64,000 bases of DNA from Mycoavidus sp. HKI (GTDB taxonomy: Bacteria > Pseudomonadota > Gammaproteobacteria > Burkholderiales > Burkholderiaceae): assembly GCF_020023735.2 (NCBI RefSeq), contig NZ_CP076444.2, positions 1,131,501 to 1,195,500 of the forward strand, given 5' to 3'. Under the pieces are notes generated by a model. That model did no database searches and had not been told where the DNA came from. It was given only the letters and a program-made list of their open reading frames with translations. Of the stretch, positions 30,072 to 40,745 are shown piece after piece. How positions within the stretch are numbered: position 1 is the first letter of the stretch; each line of letters begins with the position of its first letter. Both the position numbers and the translations under genes were made by a program.

Positions 30072-30587
30072 TTAGACTCTGCGGCCAACAATAATCAGAT
30101 CATGCTCGGTCTCGTTTAGTTTGGCAACACGCGGCAACACGCCCCAATCGGAGAAGCCAAAACTACGAAAAAGCTTAAGGCTTGCTATATTCTGCGCAAA
30201 GACAAAACCGAGCACAGTACTAATCCCAAGTGACGGCGCATATTCAAGAGCGCATTCCAACATGAATTTGCCACACCCCTGTTGGCGCCAGCGTTCATCA
30301 ATATAAATGCTGAGTTCCGCGGTCGCGCTATAGGCTGGCCGGCCGTAAAAATCGGAGAAACTTAGCCAGCCCACAATACATTCAGGTACTGTTTCGCTTT
30401 CAATCACCCAAACTGGCCTCGTCTTGGTTTCGCGCCCCTTCAGCCATGTCTCGAGGCTTTCGACCGTGATCGGCTCGGCATCTGCCGATACCTGCTGCGA
30501 TGGTACAGTTGAATTATAAATGGCCACAATAGCCGGCAAATCATCGAGCGTTGCATCTCTAATTTGGATATTGATTGGCATAGGCAT
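30072..30587 (-). CDS. GNAT N-acetyltransferase (phosphinothricin-acetyltransferase-like)
   Basis: About 171 aa. Begins IQIRDATLDDLPAIVAIYNSTV, with a middle YGRPAYSATAELSIYIDERW and acetyl-CoA motif RQQGCGKFML. The C-terminal half reads GFVFAQNIASLKLFRSFGF. This is the PAT/bar-type layout of acetyltransferases acting on small amino-acid-like amines. ATG 30587 is preferred; an upstream TTG overlaps holB. It is inserted into the holB-tatD operon with 23 nt to tatD and near-overlap with holB, so likely co-transcribed. The substrate is unknown. Confidence 0.82.
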   Translation of the reverse strand: MPMPINIQIRDATLDDLPAIVAIYNSTVPSQQVSADAEPITVESLETWLKGRETKTRPVWVIESETVPECIVGWLSFSDFYGRPAYSATAELSIYIDERWRQQGCGKFMLECALEYAPSLGISTVLGFVFAQNIASLKLFRSFGFSDWGVLPRVAKLNETEHDLIIVGRRV

Positions 30588-30601
30588 CGCGCATACCGGC
30601 G

Positions 30602-31660
30602 TCAATGAGTGGTAAAAATAGACCGATAGTCTGCAAATAACTCCTCAAATACCAAGCGGGCATTCAAGGGGTGGTTTTCAACTGCGCGCCGCAGGCTCAC
30701 GGTACGGGCATAACGGACTAGCCGTAGCGGATTAAGATGTTGGGCGCAGCGGGCTAATGCCGGCTTATCCGCTGGGTAGTAACGGGTCTGGTTTGCTAGA
30801 TGCAATAAAGTGAGGTCATATAACCAACATTGCAACCAGCTCAGTACGAGCGGAATCGGTAGTTTATGCAAGTTTGCGCCACAGGCAAAGGGGTCACATG
30901 CCGCGCCGGCGGCGAGTTGGTCTAGCGTAAAACGCCTTAAAGCGGCATGTTCATCATGCGCGTAAGCCAGCGCTGCCAGCGGCGAGCCAGCCGCTTGCGC
31001 CAGGGCGCCCGCAGCATCCTCTAAGCCTTGCTGAGTTAACCAAGGCAATGCATGAGTTGCTGTGGGCACATGCATTGGCCAGCGCCGGCAACGGCTTACG
31101 ATGGTCGGCAATAATTGAGCAAGCTGGGTACAAACCAGTAGAAAAACCACATTGGCCGGTGGTTCTTCTAAGGTTTTTAATAAAGCATTGGCGGCGGCGG
31201 TGTTAAGCGCCTCAACCGGATGCAGTAAAACGACACGCCGGCCGTTGCGGTGCGAACCCAACGCACAAAAATCCAACAGCGCCCTCACCTGTTCGATTTT
31301 AATTTCTTTACTGGGGGCCCGGGTTTTTTTCTCGGATTCCTGGGCTTCGCTATTGGTTTGAGCGGCCACGGCATCGTGGCTTAAAGCGGCGATATTTTCC
31401 GGGCATAGCACGCGGTAGTCAGGATGATTGCCCTGTACAAACCAATGACAAGCAGAACACTCATGACAGGGCTGCCCATCAGTGGTGGGGGTTTCACATA
31501 GCAGCCCCTGCGCCAGATAGCGCGCAAAGTCAACTTTACCGATGCCTGCTTGACCATGTAATAGGAGTGCGGACGGCCACTGTGCACGTAATGCATAGAG
31601 GCGCTGCCAGTCTTCAAGTTGCCAAGGATAAATACTATTTTTCACGCTTAAATAAGCCAT
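30602..31660 (-). CDS. holB: DNA polymerase III subunit delta-prime
   Basis: 352 aa clamp-loader subunit. Walker-A-like GQAGIGKVDFA (about 37-47), four-Cys zinc module CETP...CHECSACHWF (about 54-73), VVLLHPVEALNTAAANALLKTLEEPP (sensor region) and SRCRRW. A Ser/Glu-rich insertion (about 110-125) precedes IEQVRAL. It follows tmk by 196 nt without a gene, wider than usual for this operon. Confidence 0.93.
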   Translation of the reverse strand: MAYLSVKNSIYPWQLEDWQRLYALRAQWPSALLLHGQAGIGKVDFARYLAQGLLCETPTTDGQPCHECSACHWFVQGNHPDYRVLCPENIAALSHDAVAAQTNSEAQESEKKTRAPSKEIKIEQVRALLDFCALGSHRNGRRVVLLHPVEALNTAAANALLKTLEEPPANVVFLLVCTQLAQLLPTIVSRCRRWPMHVPTATHALPWLTQQGLEDAAGALAQAAGSPLAALAYAHDEHAALRRFTLDQLAAGAACDPFACGANLHKLPIPLVLSWLQCWLYDLTLLHLANQTRYYPADKPALARCAQHLNPLRLVRYARTVSLRRAVENHPLNARLVFEELFADYRSIFTTH

Positions 31661-31856
31661 TAAACAAATTAGTTAAAGTCATTTATAACTTTAAGAATTA
31701 TAAAACAAAGAGGTTTCATCGCTTTCGCCTCTACTTTTTAAGCAGGTGGGCAAGAGACCGCTCATAGCAAGCTTAGAGACCGTAATTAAAGCAATTGCTT
31801 AAGTAGTTAATAGAGATCACAAGCAAAGCGATTTATTAAGTAAAAAACCTTAAAAT

Positions 31857-32480
31857 TCATAAAGATACAATCACTTTCTCTAGTTCTTGTTGAATTTCTG
31901 CAATGCTGCGCGCCGCATCCATCAGCACAAAACGATCCGGGGTTTCATCTGCCCGGCGCAGATACTCAGCCCGCACGCGAGTAAAGAAGGCGTCAGATTC
32001 GCTCTCGAATTTATCCGGCGTGCGCGCCAAGCCGCGCCGTTGATTGGCAATTTCAGTGGGAAGATCAAACAGTACGGTGAGATCAGGTTGAAAATCGCCT
32101 TGTACCCAGGTTTCTAACGCAGCTAGCCGAGTCAACCCCAGCCCGCGCCCGCCGCCTTGATAGGCAAAGCTGGCATCGGTGAAACGGTCGGACAACACCC
32201 AATCGCCTCGCTTCAGCGCCGGCTCAATGACGGTTGCCAAATGCTCGTAGCGCGCAGCAAACATTAAGAGCGCTTCGGTCTCGAGCTGCATCGGTTGATG
32301 CAACAACAACTCGCGCAGGGCTTCGCCAAGCGCCGTGCCGCCTGGCTCGCGAGTGACAATAACCGCGGCTCCAGCAGGCTTTAATTTGAGTTCAAGCCGC
32401 TCGCGAAACCACCTTAGATGAGTCGATTTGCCTGCGCCATCGATGCCTTCAAAGGTAATCAATTTGCCACGTGCCGTCAT
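31857..32480 (-). CDS. tmk: Thymidylate kinase
   Basis: 207 aa; phosphorylates dTMP to dTDP. P-loop [11 protein letters not shown] (9-19), DR motif in [19 protein letters not shown] with the LID, and VTREPGGT. Start overlaps the mltG stop by 4 nt, indicating translational coupling. Confidence 0.96.
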   Translation of the reverse strand: MTARGKLITFEGIDGAGKSTHLRWFRERLELKLKPAGAAVIVTREPGGTALGEALRELLLHQPMQLETEALLMFAARYEHLATVIEPALKRGDWVLSDRFTDASFAYQGGGRGLGLTRLAALETWVQGDFQPDLTVLFDLPTEIANQRRGLARTPDKFESESDAFFTRVRAEYLRRADETPDRFVLMDAARSIAEIQQELEKVIVSL

Positions 32481-33487
32481 TGCATACCTCGGATAAATTT
32501 ATCGACAGCACGATTATGATCGGCCAAGTTGTTCGAGAATTCACTCGTGCCATCGCCCCGTGACACGAAATACAGAGCAGCGCTCAACCCTGGCCGCGTC
32601 GCGGCATCCAGTGCGGCTTGGCCTGGCAAGGCAATGGGGGTCGGCGGCAAACCCGCCCGGGTATACGTATTATAGGGTCCATCTGCCTTTAAATCCTGTT
32701 TGCGCAAACGGCCTGTATAGTTAGTTGCTAAGCCGTAAATAATGCTTGGATCGGTCTGCAACGCCATGCCGATGCGCAGCCGGTTTGCAAAAACAGCAGC
32801 AATAAACGGCCGATCTGCTTGCCGGCCGGTTTCTTTTTCGATGAGAGAAGCCACAATCAATACTTGATAAGGTGTTTTATAGGGCAAATTCGGGGCCCGC
32901 GTAGCCCAAGCGAGGGTTAAACGTTCTTGCGCAAGTTCATAGGCACGCCGATAAATACCGAGCTCGCTCGCCCCTTTTTCAAAGAAATAAGTGTCTGGAA
33001 AGAACAGGCCTTCGGGCTGGGTTTCTTGGGCGCCAATGGCTTTCATTAATTGTGCATCGCTCAGATCGGCTGTGTCGTGCGTTAAAGCAGGATGGAGCGC
33101 CAACTCGGCACGCATTTGCGCGAAGGTTGAGCCTTCTACAATCGTTGCAGCATATTGACTCACATCGCCTTGGGCAATCTTTTGCAAGACTTGATAGGAG
33201 GTAACGCCGCGATGAAACTCATAGTTACCGGCTTTTAAGTGAGTCGTCATTTTAAGCAGACGCGCCAACAGTTCAAATGGCATCGCCTGGACGGGTACCC
33301 CTTCGCTTTGCAACTGCGCGACTACCCCTCTAAAACCACTGCCTGGCTTGATGGTGACATCGAGCGTGTCATGCGCAAGCCGTAGCGGTGTGTTGGCCCA
33401 GAGATAAACGCCGCCCGCTATCAGCAAGGCAAAGATCGTCATGGCGCGCAAAAATTTTATGGCACAGAGCCGTAACCGTCTTTTCAT
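32477..33487 (-). CDS. mltG: Endolytic murein transglycosylase MltG
   Basis: About 336 aa from ATG 33487; upstream in-frame starts (33508, 33517) exist. A single membrane anchor ([19 protein letters not shown]) lies near the N-terminus. The YceG domain follows: [30 protein letters not shown] with the catalytic Glu, [29 protein letters not shown] and [11 protein letters not shown]. It cleaves nascent peptidoglycan strands to end glycan elongation. Divergent from ygfZ. Confidence 0.93.
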   Translation of the reverse strand: MKRRLRLCAIKFLRAMTIFALLIAGGVYLWANTPLRLAHDTLDVTIKPGSGFRGVVAQLQSEGVPVQAMPFELLARLLKMTTHLKAGNYEFHRGVTSYQVLQKIAQGDVSQYAATIVEGSTFAQMRAELALHPALTHDTADLSDAQLMKAIGAQETQPEGLFFPDTYFFEKGASELGIYRRAYELAQERLTLAWATRAPNLPYKTPYQVLIVASLIEKETGRQADRPFIAAVFANRLRIGMALQTDPSIIYGLATNYTGRLRKQDLKADGPYNTYTRAGLPPTPIALPGQAALDAATRPGLSAALYFVSRGDGTSEFSNNLADHNRAVDKFIRGMQ

Positions 33488-33591
33488 CTGCTGTTTAATC
33501 ACAAGCATCTCGTGCATCGTGTTGAAAAGCCCATATAATACTTGCTTGTTTAGATTGAGCGAAGTCTCAAGCGTAATCTTAAGGCAAAAAA

Positions 33592-34674
33592 ATGAAGCAA
33601 ATAGCAACTTCTACTGGCTGGGGTGAGATGTCTTCTATTCTATCAAGTAGCGTTCAGGACCTGACAACTGGCGCCTTTACGGTGTTGGATCAATTTTCTA
33701 TTTTGGCAGCGAGCGGCCCGGATGCGGCGGTTTTTTTGCATGGCCAATTGACGAATAATATTGAAAAGCTTGCCGCAGAAAAAGCACAATTTGCTGGTTT
33801 ATGCTCCATCAAGGGCCGTTTACTCGCGACTTTCCTGGTTTGGCGTGCGGCCAAACACAATGATGAGTCGAATGCTGAGACCATTCAACTGATGTTGTCG
33901 CGTGATCTGCAAGCGGCGATACAAAAGCGCTTGTCGATGTTTATTTTGCGCAGCAAGGTCAAGCTCAATGATGTGGGCGCTGATAATGTGCTGATTGGTT
34001 TGACCGGCAATGCGATGCGGCTGTTAGCGCCACTTTTTCCAAACTTGCCAGAGCTAGCGCACAGCAAAGTTGAGAGTGAAGCAGGCACACTAATACGCCT
34101 GTCAGATGCGCCAATTGCCGTGTCGCCTGTCGCCACTGAGACGGTTGCCACCGCCCACTGCGCGCGCTATCTATGGATTGCGCCCCCTGCCATCTTCAAC
34201 GCACAGCTCACGACCCTAAGCACCTGCCTGACAGCTATCACGCCAGCGGTTTGGGATTGGTTGGAGATACGCGCCGGCGAGCCGCGCATTATGGAGGCCA
34301 CGCAAGATAAATTCGTCCCACAGATGGTCAATTTTGAGGTGATTGGCGGGGTTGATTTTCATAAAGGGTGCTACCCTGGCCAAGAAATCGTCGCGCGCAG
34401 CCAGTATCGTGGCACGATTAAGCGCCGTATGATGTTAGCGCATACAGATAAGGCCCAGCCCGGCACGGAAGTCTTTCACTCTACCGATCCGCGGCAACCC
34501 TGCGGGATGGTGGTGAATGCGGCGTCAGCCCCTGGTGGCGGGGTGGATTGCTTGGTTGAGCTCAAACTTGCAGCACTTGATCAGGAAGCGGCTAGCACCA
34601 TCCATGTGGAAACACCTGCTGGGTCCGTCCTCACGTTACTGACGCAGCCCTATGCGTTACCTGCTATTGCCTAG
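33592..34674 (+). CDS. ygfZ: Folate-binding Fe-S/tRNA-modification protein YgfZ (GcvT-like)
   Basis: 360 aa. The defining motif KGCYPGQEIVARSQYRG lies at about 258-274, with GVDFH just before it, and HGQLTNNIE near the N-terminus. YgfZ binds tetrahydrofolate and supports certain Fe-S enzymes such as MiaB. ATG 33592 has AAGG upstream; ATG 33628 with GGGGTGAG is an equally plausible start. It is divergent from mltG, so the 33488-33628 interval must hold both promoters. Confidence 0.9.
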   Translation: MKQIATSTGWGEMSSILSSSVQDLTTGAFTVLDQFSILAASGPDAAVFLHGQLTNNIEKLAAEKAQFAGLCSIKGRLLATFLVWRAAKHNDESNAETIQLMLSRDLQAAIQKRLSMFILRSKVKLNDVGADNVLIGLTGNAMRLLAPLFPNLPELAHSKVESEAGTLIRLSDAPIAVSPVATETVATAHCARYLWIAPPAIFNAQLTTLSTCLTAITPAVWDWLEIRAGEPRIMEATQDKFVPQMVNFEVIGGVDFHKGCYPGQEIVARSQYRGTIKRRMMLAHTDKAQPGTEVFHSTDPRQPCGMVVNAASAPGGGVDCLVELKLAALDQEAASTIHVETPAGSVLTLLTQPYALPAIA

Positions 34675-34693
34675 CCGTTTTAAGCAAGATTAG

Positions 34694-34747
34694 ATCAACG
34701 ATTCAGAGAACGTTCATTGAATCAACGATTCAACGGACGTTCCCGCA
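34694..34747. repeat. Two 27-bp tandem units covering the 3' end of the PaaI-like gene
   Basis: ATCAACGATTCA...CGTTC occurs at 34694-34720 and again at 34721-34747 (period 27). The second copy contains the last codons and stop of the thioesterase gene; the first is a downstream duplicate. Confidence 0.7.
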
Positions 34748-35126
34748 AATATTTGAAAGTACCCAAGGCTTTAGCGACAAAAGTATCGCGATTGTCGCGC
34801 ACTTCGCCTTCACAATACGCCATCGTGCTGGATCGATGAAGAACGCGCCCGAAGGCGCGCAAACACCCCAACCCAGGTTGCATGAAATTAGTCTTCATTT
34901 CTACCGTGACAACCCCTGTGTTGGCCGCCGCGATGCTACGCGCAGCTAAAGCCAGAGCACTATCCAAGAGCGTCATGGTGACGCCGCCGTGGGCAATATT
35001 CCAGGCATTCAGATGAAACGGCTCGAGTGGCAACAGCAGCTCACTCTCACCGTTTTCAGCCCGGATTTGCTGGATCCGCAGCAGATCAATAAATGGGCTG
35101 CTAGGAGATTCGGCCGGTGATTTCAT
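34722..35126 (-). CDS. PaaI-family hotdog thioesterase
   Basis: 134 aa. Hotdog-fold signature NAWNIAHGGVTMTLLDSALALAAR at about 51-73, then VTVEMKTNFMQPG. It would hydrolyse acyl-CoA thioesters; the substrate is not predictable. It follows rpoD by 7 nt and may be read through from the sigma operon. Confidence 0.88.
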   Translation of the reverse strand: MKSPAESPSSPFIDLLRIQQIRAENGESELLLPLEPFHLNAWNIAHGGVTMTLLDSALALAARSIAAANTGVVTVEMKTNFMQPGLGCLRAFGRVLHRSSTMAYCEGEVRDNRDTFVAKALGTFKYLRERPLNR

Positions 35127-35133
35127 CGGCGCT

Positions 35134-37266
35134 TTAATTGCTCACCAAATACGGCCTTAACTTCTCGGAACGGCTTGGGTGACGTGCTTTACGCATGCCT
35201 TTGGCTTCGATTTGACGAATCCGCTCACGCGTGACATCAAATTGCTTACCGACTTCTTCCAGGGTGTAATCCGAGCTCATATCAATCCCGAAACGCATCC
35301 GCAATACTTTAGCCTCACGCGGAGTCAGAGTATCGAGTAGATCCTTAACGGAATCGCGCAAGCCTGAATACAACGCTGCATTTTCCGGGGTAACGGTGTT
35401 GTTATCTTCAATAAAATCGCCCAGATGAGAGTCATCATCTTCACCAATGCGGGTTTCCATCGAGATCGGCTCTTTCGCAATTTTTAAGATCTTCCTGATT
35501 TTGTCTTCCGGCATTGCCATTTCTTTGGCTAGCATGGCAGGGTCAGGTTCACGCCCGGTTTTTTGCAAAATTTGCCGCACAATCCGGTTCAATTTGTTGA
35601 TGGTTTCAATCATATGCACAGGAATCCGGATGGTCCGGGCTTGATCTGCAATTGAACGGGTAATCGCCTGGCGAATCCACCACGTAGCATAAGTCGAAAA
35701 CTTATAACCGCGGCGGTATTCAAATTTATCCACCGCCTTCATTAAGCCAATATTGCCTTCTTGAATTAAATCAAGAAACTGTAGGCCGCGATTGGTGTAT
35801 TTCTTAGCAATCGAAATCACCAGCCGCAAATTGGCTTCGGTCATCTCGCGTTTAGCCTGACGAGCGCCTAACTCGCCCCTGGCCATCTGCCGATTGGTTT
35901 CTTTTAGCTCTTTCAGAGGCAAGACGACACGCGCTTGCAAGTCGATCAGCTTTTGTTGCAACTCATGAATTGCAGGCAGGCTGCGTTCAAGCACCGCACT
36001 ATAAGAGCGCCCTTCAGCGATGATTTTTTTCGCCCATTCAAGATCCGTCTCATGGCCCGGAAAAGTCGAGATAAACTCAGTACGTGGCATGCCGCAGCGA
36101 TCTACCACAATCTGCAAAAGTTGGCGCTCAACAATTCGTACTTCTTCTACTTGCGCGCGCAATGTGCTACATAAGCGCTCAACTGTGCGGGCCGTAAAGC
36201 GAATCGAGACGAGCTCAGTTTGAATCGTTTTTTGCGCTTTTAGATACGCTTTTGATTGATATCCTTCTTTCTCAAAAGCACGGCGCATTTTGTCGAACCA
36301 GTCGCCGATGGAGGCAAATTTCTCCAGCGACTTTTGTTTCAATTCCGCTAACTGTGCAGCATTTGCCCGCTCGGCGGCTGCGCCCTCGTCATCCTCATCT
36401 TCTTCGGCATCTGCGTCGTCCGCTTCATCGTCTTCCACCTCAGCTTGCTCAGCTTCAGTGCCAGCCTGTTCATCCCCATCTTGGGAGCTCTCTTCGATTA
36501 AGCCATCGACCAGCTCATCAATGCGGATTTCATCGTTAGCCACGCGCTCGGCCATGGCTAAGATATCCGCAATCGTGGTTGGACACGCAGAGATGGCCTG
36601 GACCATATTCTTCAGGCCCTGTTCAATGCGCTTGGCGATTTCAATTTCACCTTCGCGCGTGAGCAGCTCGATGGTTCCCATTTCACGCATATACATGCGC
36701 ACGGGATCGGTCGTGCGGCCAAATTCAGAGTCAACGCTTGATAAGGCAACTTCAGCCTCTTCGTCAGCTTCATCATCACTGGTCACAGTGGGGGCATTAT
36801 CGCTGAGCAACAGCGTCTCCGCATCGGGCGCTTGCTCGTAAACAGAAATGCCCATATCACCAAAAGTGCTGATAATATTATCTAGCGCTTCGGTTTCAAC
36901 TAAATCGTCAGGTAAATGATCGTTGATTTCAGCGTAAGTAAGAAAGCCTCGTTCCTTACCTAATTTAATCAGCGTGCGTAATTTTCCCCGTCGCTCTTCG
37001 AGCTCTTCATTCGTGCCGGGTTGATGTGACGCAAACGCATCTTTTAATAGCGCTTTTTCTTTGGCGCGACGATCGCGCGCTTTTACTTTTTCACCTTTGC
37101 CGGCACTTTCTTCTGGCTGCTGCGCATCAGTGTCGGCGCCAGTAACCGGCTGGGCTAGCGTGCTTTCAACCGCGATTTTGCTAGATTTAGCTTTACCGAT
37201 AGCAGATTTTTTCCGCTCTTCGGTTACTTTACTGCCCGCCGTTTTTCCGCTTACTGTCTTTGCCAT
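35134..37266 (-). CDS. rpoD: RNA polymerase primary sigma factor RpoD (sigma-70)
   Basis: 710 aa. An N-terminal Lys/Ala-rich extension (about 1-95) precedes region 1.1 ([20 protein letters not shown]). An acidic stretch (about 265-300) lies in the non-conserved region. Region 1.2 is [11 protein letters not shown], regions 2.1-2.4 read [29 protein letters not shown] and [13 protein letters not shown], and region 4.2 reads [20 protein letters not shown]. The end [20 protein letters not shown] differs slightly from the usual KALRKLRHP. Last essential gene of the macromolecular-synthesis run rpsU-yqeY-dnaG-rpoD. Confidence 0.97.
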   Translation of the reverse strand: MAKTVSGKTAGSKVTEERKKSAIGKAKSSKIAVESTLAQPVTGADTDAQQPEESAGKGEKVKARDRRAKEKALLKDAFASHQPGTNEELEERRGKLRTLIKLGKERGFLTYAEINDHLPDDLVETEALDNIISTFGDMGISVYEQAPDAETLLLSDNAPTVTSDDEADEEAEVALSSVDSEFGRTTDPVRMYMREMGTIELLTREGEIEIAKRIEQGLKNMVQAISACPTTIADILAMAERVANDEIRIDELVDGLIEESSQDGDEQAGTEAEQAEVEDDEADDADAEEDEDDEGAAAERANAAQLAELKQKSLEKFASIGDWFDKMRRAFEKEGYQSKAYLKAQKTIQTELVSIRFTARTVERLCSTLRAQVEEVRIVERQLLQIVVDRCGMPRTEFISTFPGHETDLEWAKKIIAEGRSYSAVLERSLPAIHELQQKLIDLQARVVLPLKELKETNRQMARGELGARQAKREMTEANLRLVISIAKKYTNRGLQFLDLIQEGNIGLMKAVDKFEYRRGYKFSTYATWWIRQAITRSIADQARTIRIPVHMIETINKLNRIVRQILQKTGREPDPAMLAKEMAMPEDKIRKILKIAKEPISMETRIGEDDDSHLGDFIEDNNTVTPENAALYSGLRDSVKDLLDTLTPREAKVLRMRFGIDMSSDYTLEEVGKQFDVTRERIRQIEAKGMRKARHPSRSEKLRPYLVSN

Positions 37267-37346
37267 TACAATCTACCTTTGCTTAAAAATAGCCGGCTAA
37301 AACCCACTATTTTAACATGTGAAGTTATATCTAATTAAAACTTTAA

Positions 37347-37382
37347 ATCTAAATACTCTAATACTTTATATCTAAATACTCT
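37347..37382. repeat. Short tandem repeat abutting the dnaG stop codon
   Basis: ATCTAAATACTCT at 37347-37359 and 37370-37382 (period 23), directly downstream of the dnaG stop on the minus strand. Part of a recurring pattern of repeats at gene 3' ends in this window. Confidence 0.55.
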
Positions 37383-39242
37383 CTAACTCGCTAAACGCTG
37401 CTTGAGTTCTGCCGTTTGGCGTAGCAATGTTGCAAATTCTGCCGTTTCTTCGGCGGATAATTTCAATTGCCTGGCTAAATGCTCACGGCGCTCACACAAC
37501 TCGCTATAACGTAGCTTAATAATAGCCGCCTTCAATTCCGCGCCGGCTAAGCGCTCTTGCTCTTGATATCGATCCGTATCGACACTCGACATCTCCAGCG
37601 TGCTTTGCATCAAGTCACGTACATTTTCATCATAGACAAGAATTTCACGAAAGATCTCCTCATATGCTGGCGCATAGCGAGAATTTCTCAATAAATCCGA
37701 AAGCAAGCTAAAATTTGCTGTGTTACCGAGTGCCTGGGCGTGCGTGAGCACCTCCTCAAAAAATGCTGTATTACGCGTAATATGAAGCAGTGTGTGTCGC
37801 TCGTCCTGATCTAAAGTATCTGCAATGCGCGGCCAAGAAATGAGGTTACGTAACGCGCGTTGCTCATTGTCCGTCACCCGCCTGCGCTCACTACGCACAG
37901 GTGCTTGGCGAATTGCCTGAGCCGGTGCTTGCTTGACTTCGCATAAGCGGGTCACTTCGGCCAGCGGCAACTCAAACTGAGTCGCTAAGCGGTGCAAAAT
38001 TTGCGCGCGCAACGCATTGGCCGGCAAACTTTGCACTAACGGCTTAGCGTCAAATAAAGCTTGCGCGCGTCCTTCCGGCTGCTCCAAGGGCTTGTTAGCC
38101 AGTATTTCGTTCAACAAAAATTGCGACAACGGCAGTGCGCCTGCAATCTCGCGCGCTAATGCGGCCGCGCCATATTCGCGCAAATAGCTGTCTGGATCAT
38201 GTTCTGTCGGTAAAAACAAAAAACGGATAGTGCGGTTATCCGCCGCATGCGGCAAAGACGCTTCAAGCGCACGCCGCGCCGCGCGCTGGCCAGCCGGGTC
38301 CCCATCAAAACTAAAGACCACTTGATCGGTTTGCCGAAAGAGCTTATGCACATGATTCGCCGTACACGCCGTGCCAAGCGTGGCCACGACGTTCGGAAAA
38401 CCAAGCTGCGCTAGGGCGACGACATCCATATAACCTTCCACCACCAACACATAACCTTTTTCACGGATTGCCGCGCGTGCTTCAAACAATCCGTATAATT
38501 CGTTGCCCTTATTAAATAGGGGCGTTTCCGGGGAATTCAAATACTTTGGCTCACCTTGTTCAAGTACCCGCCCGCCAAAGCCAATCACATGCCCGCGCAT
38601 ATTACGGATAGGAAACATAATGCGGTCACGAAAGCGATCATAGCGGCGCGGCTGACCCTGCGCATCCGTTTTCTGGCTGTCAATTACAAGGCCTGCCTCG
38701 CTCAACTCAGGCGCCCGGTAGGCAGAAAATACTGCGCTTAAATTTTGCCAGTTATCAGGAGCATAACCGAGCCCAAAACGAGCGGCGATTTCTCCGCTTA
38801 AGCCGCGCTTTTTTAGATAGGTCACGGCGTTCGTCGCGCCCCGCAATTGTTTACGATAGTAATCGCACGCCTGCCGCATGGTGTCGACCAAGCTGCTGGC
38901 TAGATTGCGCGGGCTAGCCGCGACATTATTGCCAGCGGAGTTAAATTGAGGCTCACGCGGCACAGTCAGGCCAGCGGATTGAGCCAATTCAGTCACGGCC
39001 TCGACAAATGCCAGGCCCGTATGCTCCATCAAAAAACCAATGGCACTGCCATGTGCGCCGCAGCCAAAGCAATGATAGAACTGCTTGCTCGGACTCACCG
39101 TAAAAGATGGGCTTTTTTCCGTATGAAATGGGCATAAGCCCATAAAATTCGCCCCACCCTTCTTTAACTGCACGTACTTACCCACCACCTCAACAATATC
39201 AATGCGGTTCAGTAAATCCTGCAAAAAAGTGTGGGGAATCAT
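37383..39242 (-). CDS. dnaG: DNA primase
   Basis: 619 aa. N-terminal CHC2 zinc finger CPFHTEKSPSFTVSP...FYHCFGCGAHG (about 37-64). TOPRIM core with EGYMDVVALAQLG and FSFDGDPAGQRAARRA. The C-terminal helicase-binding domain is Gln/Ala-rich and diverged. Synthesises RNA primers at the fork. Confidence 0.97.
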   Translation of the reverse strand: MIPHTFLQDLLNRIDIVEVVGKYVQLKKGGANFMGLCPFHTEKSPSFTVSPSKQFYHCFGCGAHGSAIGFLMEHTGLAFVEAVTELAQSAGLTVPREPQFNSAGNNVAASPRNLASSLVDTMRQACDYYRKQLRGATNAVTYLKKRGLSGEIAARFGLGYAPDNWQNLSAVFSAYRAPELSEAGLVIDSQKTDAQGQPRRYDRFRDRIMFPIRNMRGHVIGFGGRVLEQGEPKYLNSPETPLFNKGNELYGLFEARAAIREKGYVLVVEGYMDVVALAQLGFPNVVATLGTACTANHVHKLFRQTDQVVFSFDGDPAGQRAARRALEASLPHAADNRTIRFLFLPTEHDPDSYLREYGAAALAREIAGALPLSQFLLNEILANKPLEQPEGRAQALFDAKPLVQSLPANALRAQILHRLATQFELPLAEVTRLCEVKQAPAQAIRQAPVRSERRRVTDNEQRALRNLISWPRIADTLDQDERHTLLHITRNTAFFEEVLTHAQALGNTANFSLLSDLLRNSRYAPAYEEIFREILVYDENVRDLMQSTLEMSSVDTDRYQEQERLAGAELKAAIIKLRYSELCERREHLARQLKLSAEETAEFATLLRQTAELKQRLAS

Positions 39243-39380
39243 GATAGAACTGACTCCGATTTGAAACCGCCCTTCTTCCCAGAGCAGTGGGTTATCGGTG
39301 GGTTATGGATTAAGTGCTGAGCGTGCACTTTGATAGACACACCAGTAAGGTGCTCGCTTAGAGCAGATACAATAAGCTCA

Positions 39381-39833
39381 TTAACGTGCTGCTGACAATG
39401 CCGCTTTAACCTGCATTGAAACCGCTGTCATATCGGCGCGGCCAAGCAGGCTGCTTTTAAGCAACGCCATCACTTTCCCCATATCTTGAGGGCCAACCGC
39501 ACTTACCTGCGTCATTGCAGCTTGGATTGCGGCGGCAATTTCTTGCTCAGTCAAGGGCTGCGGCATATACACTTGCAATATGACAAGTTCGGCCTCTTCC
39601 TTCGCTACCAAATCAAGCCGGCTAGCATTTTGGAATTGAACGATTGAATCTTTTCTTTGCTTAATCAGCTTGTCAATAACACCAAAAATGGCCGTATCAT
39701 CAAGCTCGATGCGCTCATCAATTTCACGTTGCTTAATCGCGGCCAGCAATAAACGGATCGTCCCTAGTCGATCCGCCTCGCGGGCGCGCATGGCGGCCTT
39801 CATGTCCTCGGTAATGCGATTTTTGAGAGTCAT
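39381..39833 (-). CDS. yqeY: GatB/YqeY domain protein
   Basis: 150 aa from the ATG at 39833 (GGAAAG 7 nt upstream); a longer frame begins at 39851. MTLKNRITEDMKAAMRARE...LAAIKQREIDERIEL is the family start, with MPQPLTEQEI and DMGKVMALL toward the end. Related to the tRNA-binding tail of GatB. It sits between rpsU and dnaG as in other Burkholderiales. Confidence 0.92.
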   Translation of the reverse strand: MTLKNRITEDMKAAMRAREADRLGTIRLLLAAIKQREIDERIELDDTAIFGVIDKLIKQRKDSIVQFQNASRLDLVAKEEAELVILQVYMPQPLTEQEIAAAIQAAMTQVSAVGPQDMGKVMALLKSSLLGRADMTAVSMQVKAALSAAR

Positions 39834-39911
39834 GATGTGCTTTCCATCCAATGTTTGCTACTCAGAAGTTTGCTTACTCAGAAAAGCAGCAGGCCAGCAA
39901 CAGTTAAAAAA

Positions 39912-40124
39912 TTAATAGAGTTTTTTAGGCAGCATCTGACCACGCAAACGCTTGAAATGACGCTTGACTGCGGCTGCTTTTTTACGTTTACGCTTAGCTG
40001 TTGGCTTTTCGCGAAACTCGCGTGCGCGCAACTCAGTTAAAAGTGCATTTTTTTCAATTGTGCGCTTAAAGCGCCGCATTGCTACTTCGAACGGTTCGTT
40101 CTCTTTAACGCGAATAGTGGTCAT
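39912..40124 (-). CDS. rpsU: 30S ribosomal protein S21
   Basis: 70 aa, basic. [21 protein letters not shown], then [21 protein letters not shown], the standard bS21 sequence. First gene of the rpsU-yqeY-dnaG-rpoD run. The divergent neighbour would normally be tsaD; here a tsaD relic lies 75 nt away and the intact gene 4 kb away. Confidence 0.97.
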   Translation of the reverse strand: MTTIRVKENEPFEVAMRRFKRTIEKNALLTELRAREFREKPTAKRKRKKAAAVKRHFKRLRGQMLPKKLY

Positions 40125-40199
40125 GTGTTCAGAGTGAGTTTATAAAATTTAGGGCAATTCAAAGGTCGACATTATAGCATAGGGAAAGAAATTAACTTA

Positions 40200-40415
40200 T
40201 GTCATCTATATGATTTTTCAGGATGCTGCGATATGTATTGCTGAATACGCGGTGCGGTGCGTGCCTTGCATTCACAAATTGACATGCATCGCGCCTATGG
40301 CGGTATCGTGCCTGAACTGGCTTCGTGCGATAGTATTCGGCGCGCGCTCCCCTTACTCTAACAGACCTTGGAGCAACCGCCATTACGCCCGCGGCGATTG
40401 ACGCAATTGCGTTTA
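40200..40415 (+). pseudogene. Relic 5' end of tsaD at its ancestral place beside rpsU
   Basis: 40262-40415 matches tsaD codons about 28-79 (44220-44374) at about 90% with one 1-nt deletion and a stop-creating change (TCTAACAG for CTGCAACAG). Weaker similarity reaches back to the position of the tsaD start near 40210. rpsU and tsaD are divergent neighbours in many proteobacteria, so this is where tsaD began before the rpn insertion. Confidence 0.85.
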
Positions 40416-40745
40416 GAAGATTGAATCCGTTGAGGAAAACGACCTACCGGTGACAAGCTGGATACACGTATCTTTTGTCGCGCTCACTGGACGCCATCCA
40501 TATATCTAACGATGAGATATTACATAAGTGCTAAAATTTTATCTTCAGAAAGCTTGGTCACTTGCTTGATAAAATCAAGCGCCACACCTTCCGCCAACAT
40601 ATTTCTAGCTATTTCAAGCTTAGCTTCTTGCAAGCCTTTTTGATGTCCCTTCTCAATCCAATCTACATTCCGCTACCCCTCATTTAAAAACTTGAATTTC
40701 GAACGGTTAGATCAGATCATACATATTAACCTCTAGGATAAAGTA

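Noticed and set aside
40192..40401. Short overlapping open frames on both strands
   Set aside because: The DNA is a decayed copy of the tsaD 5' end; the frames are by-products.
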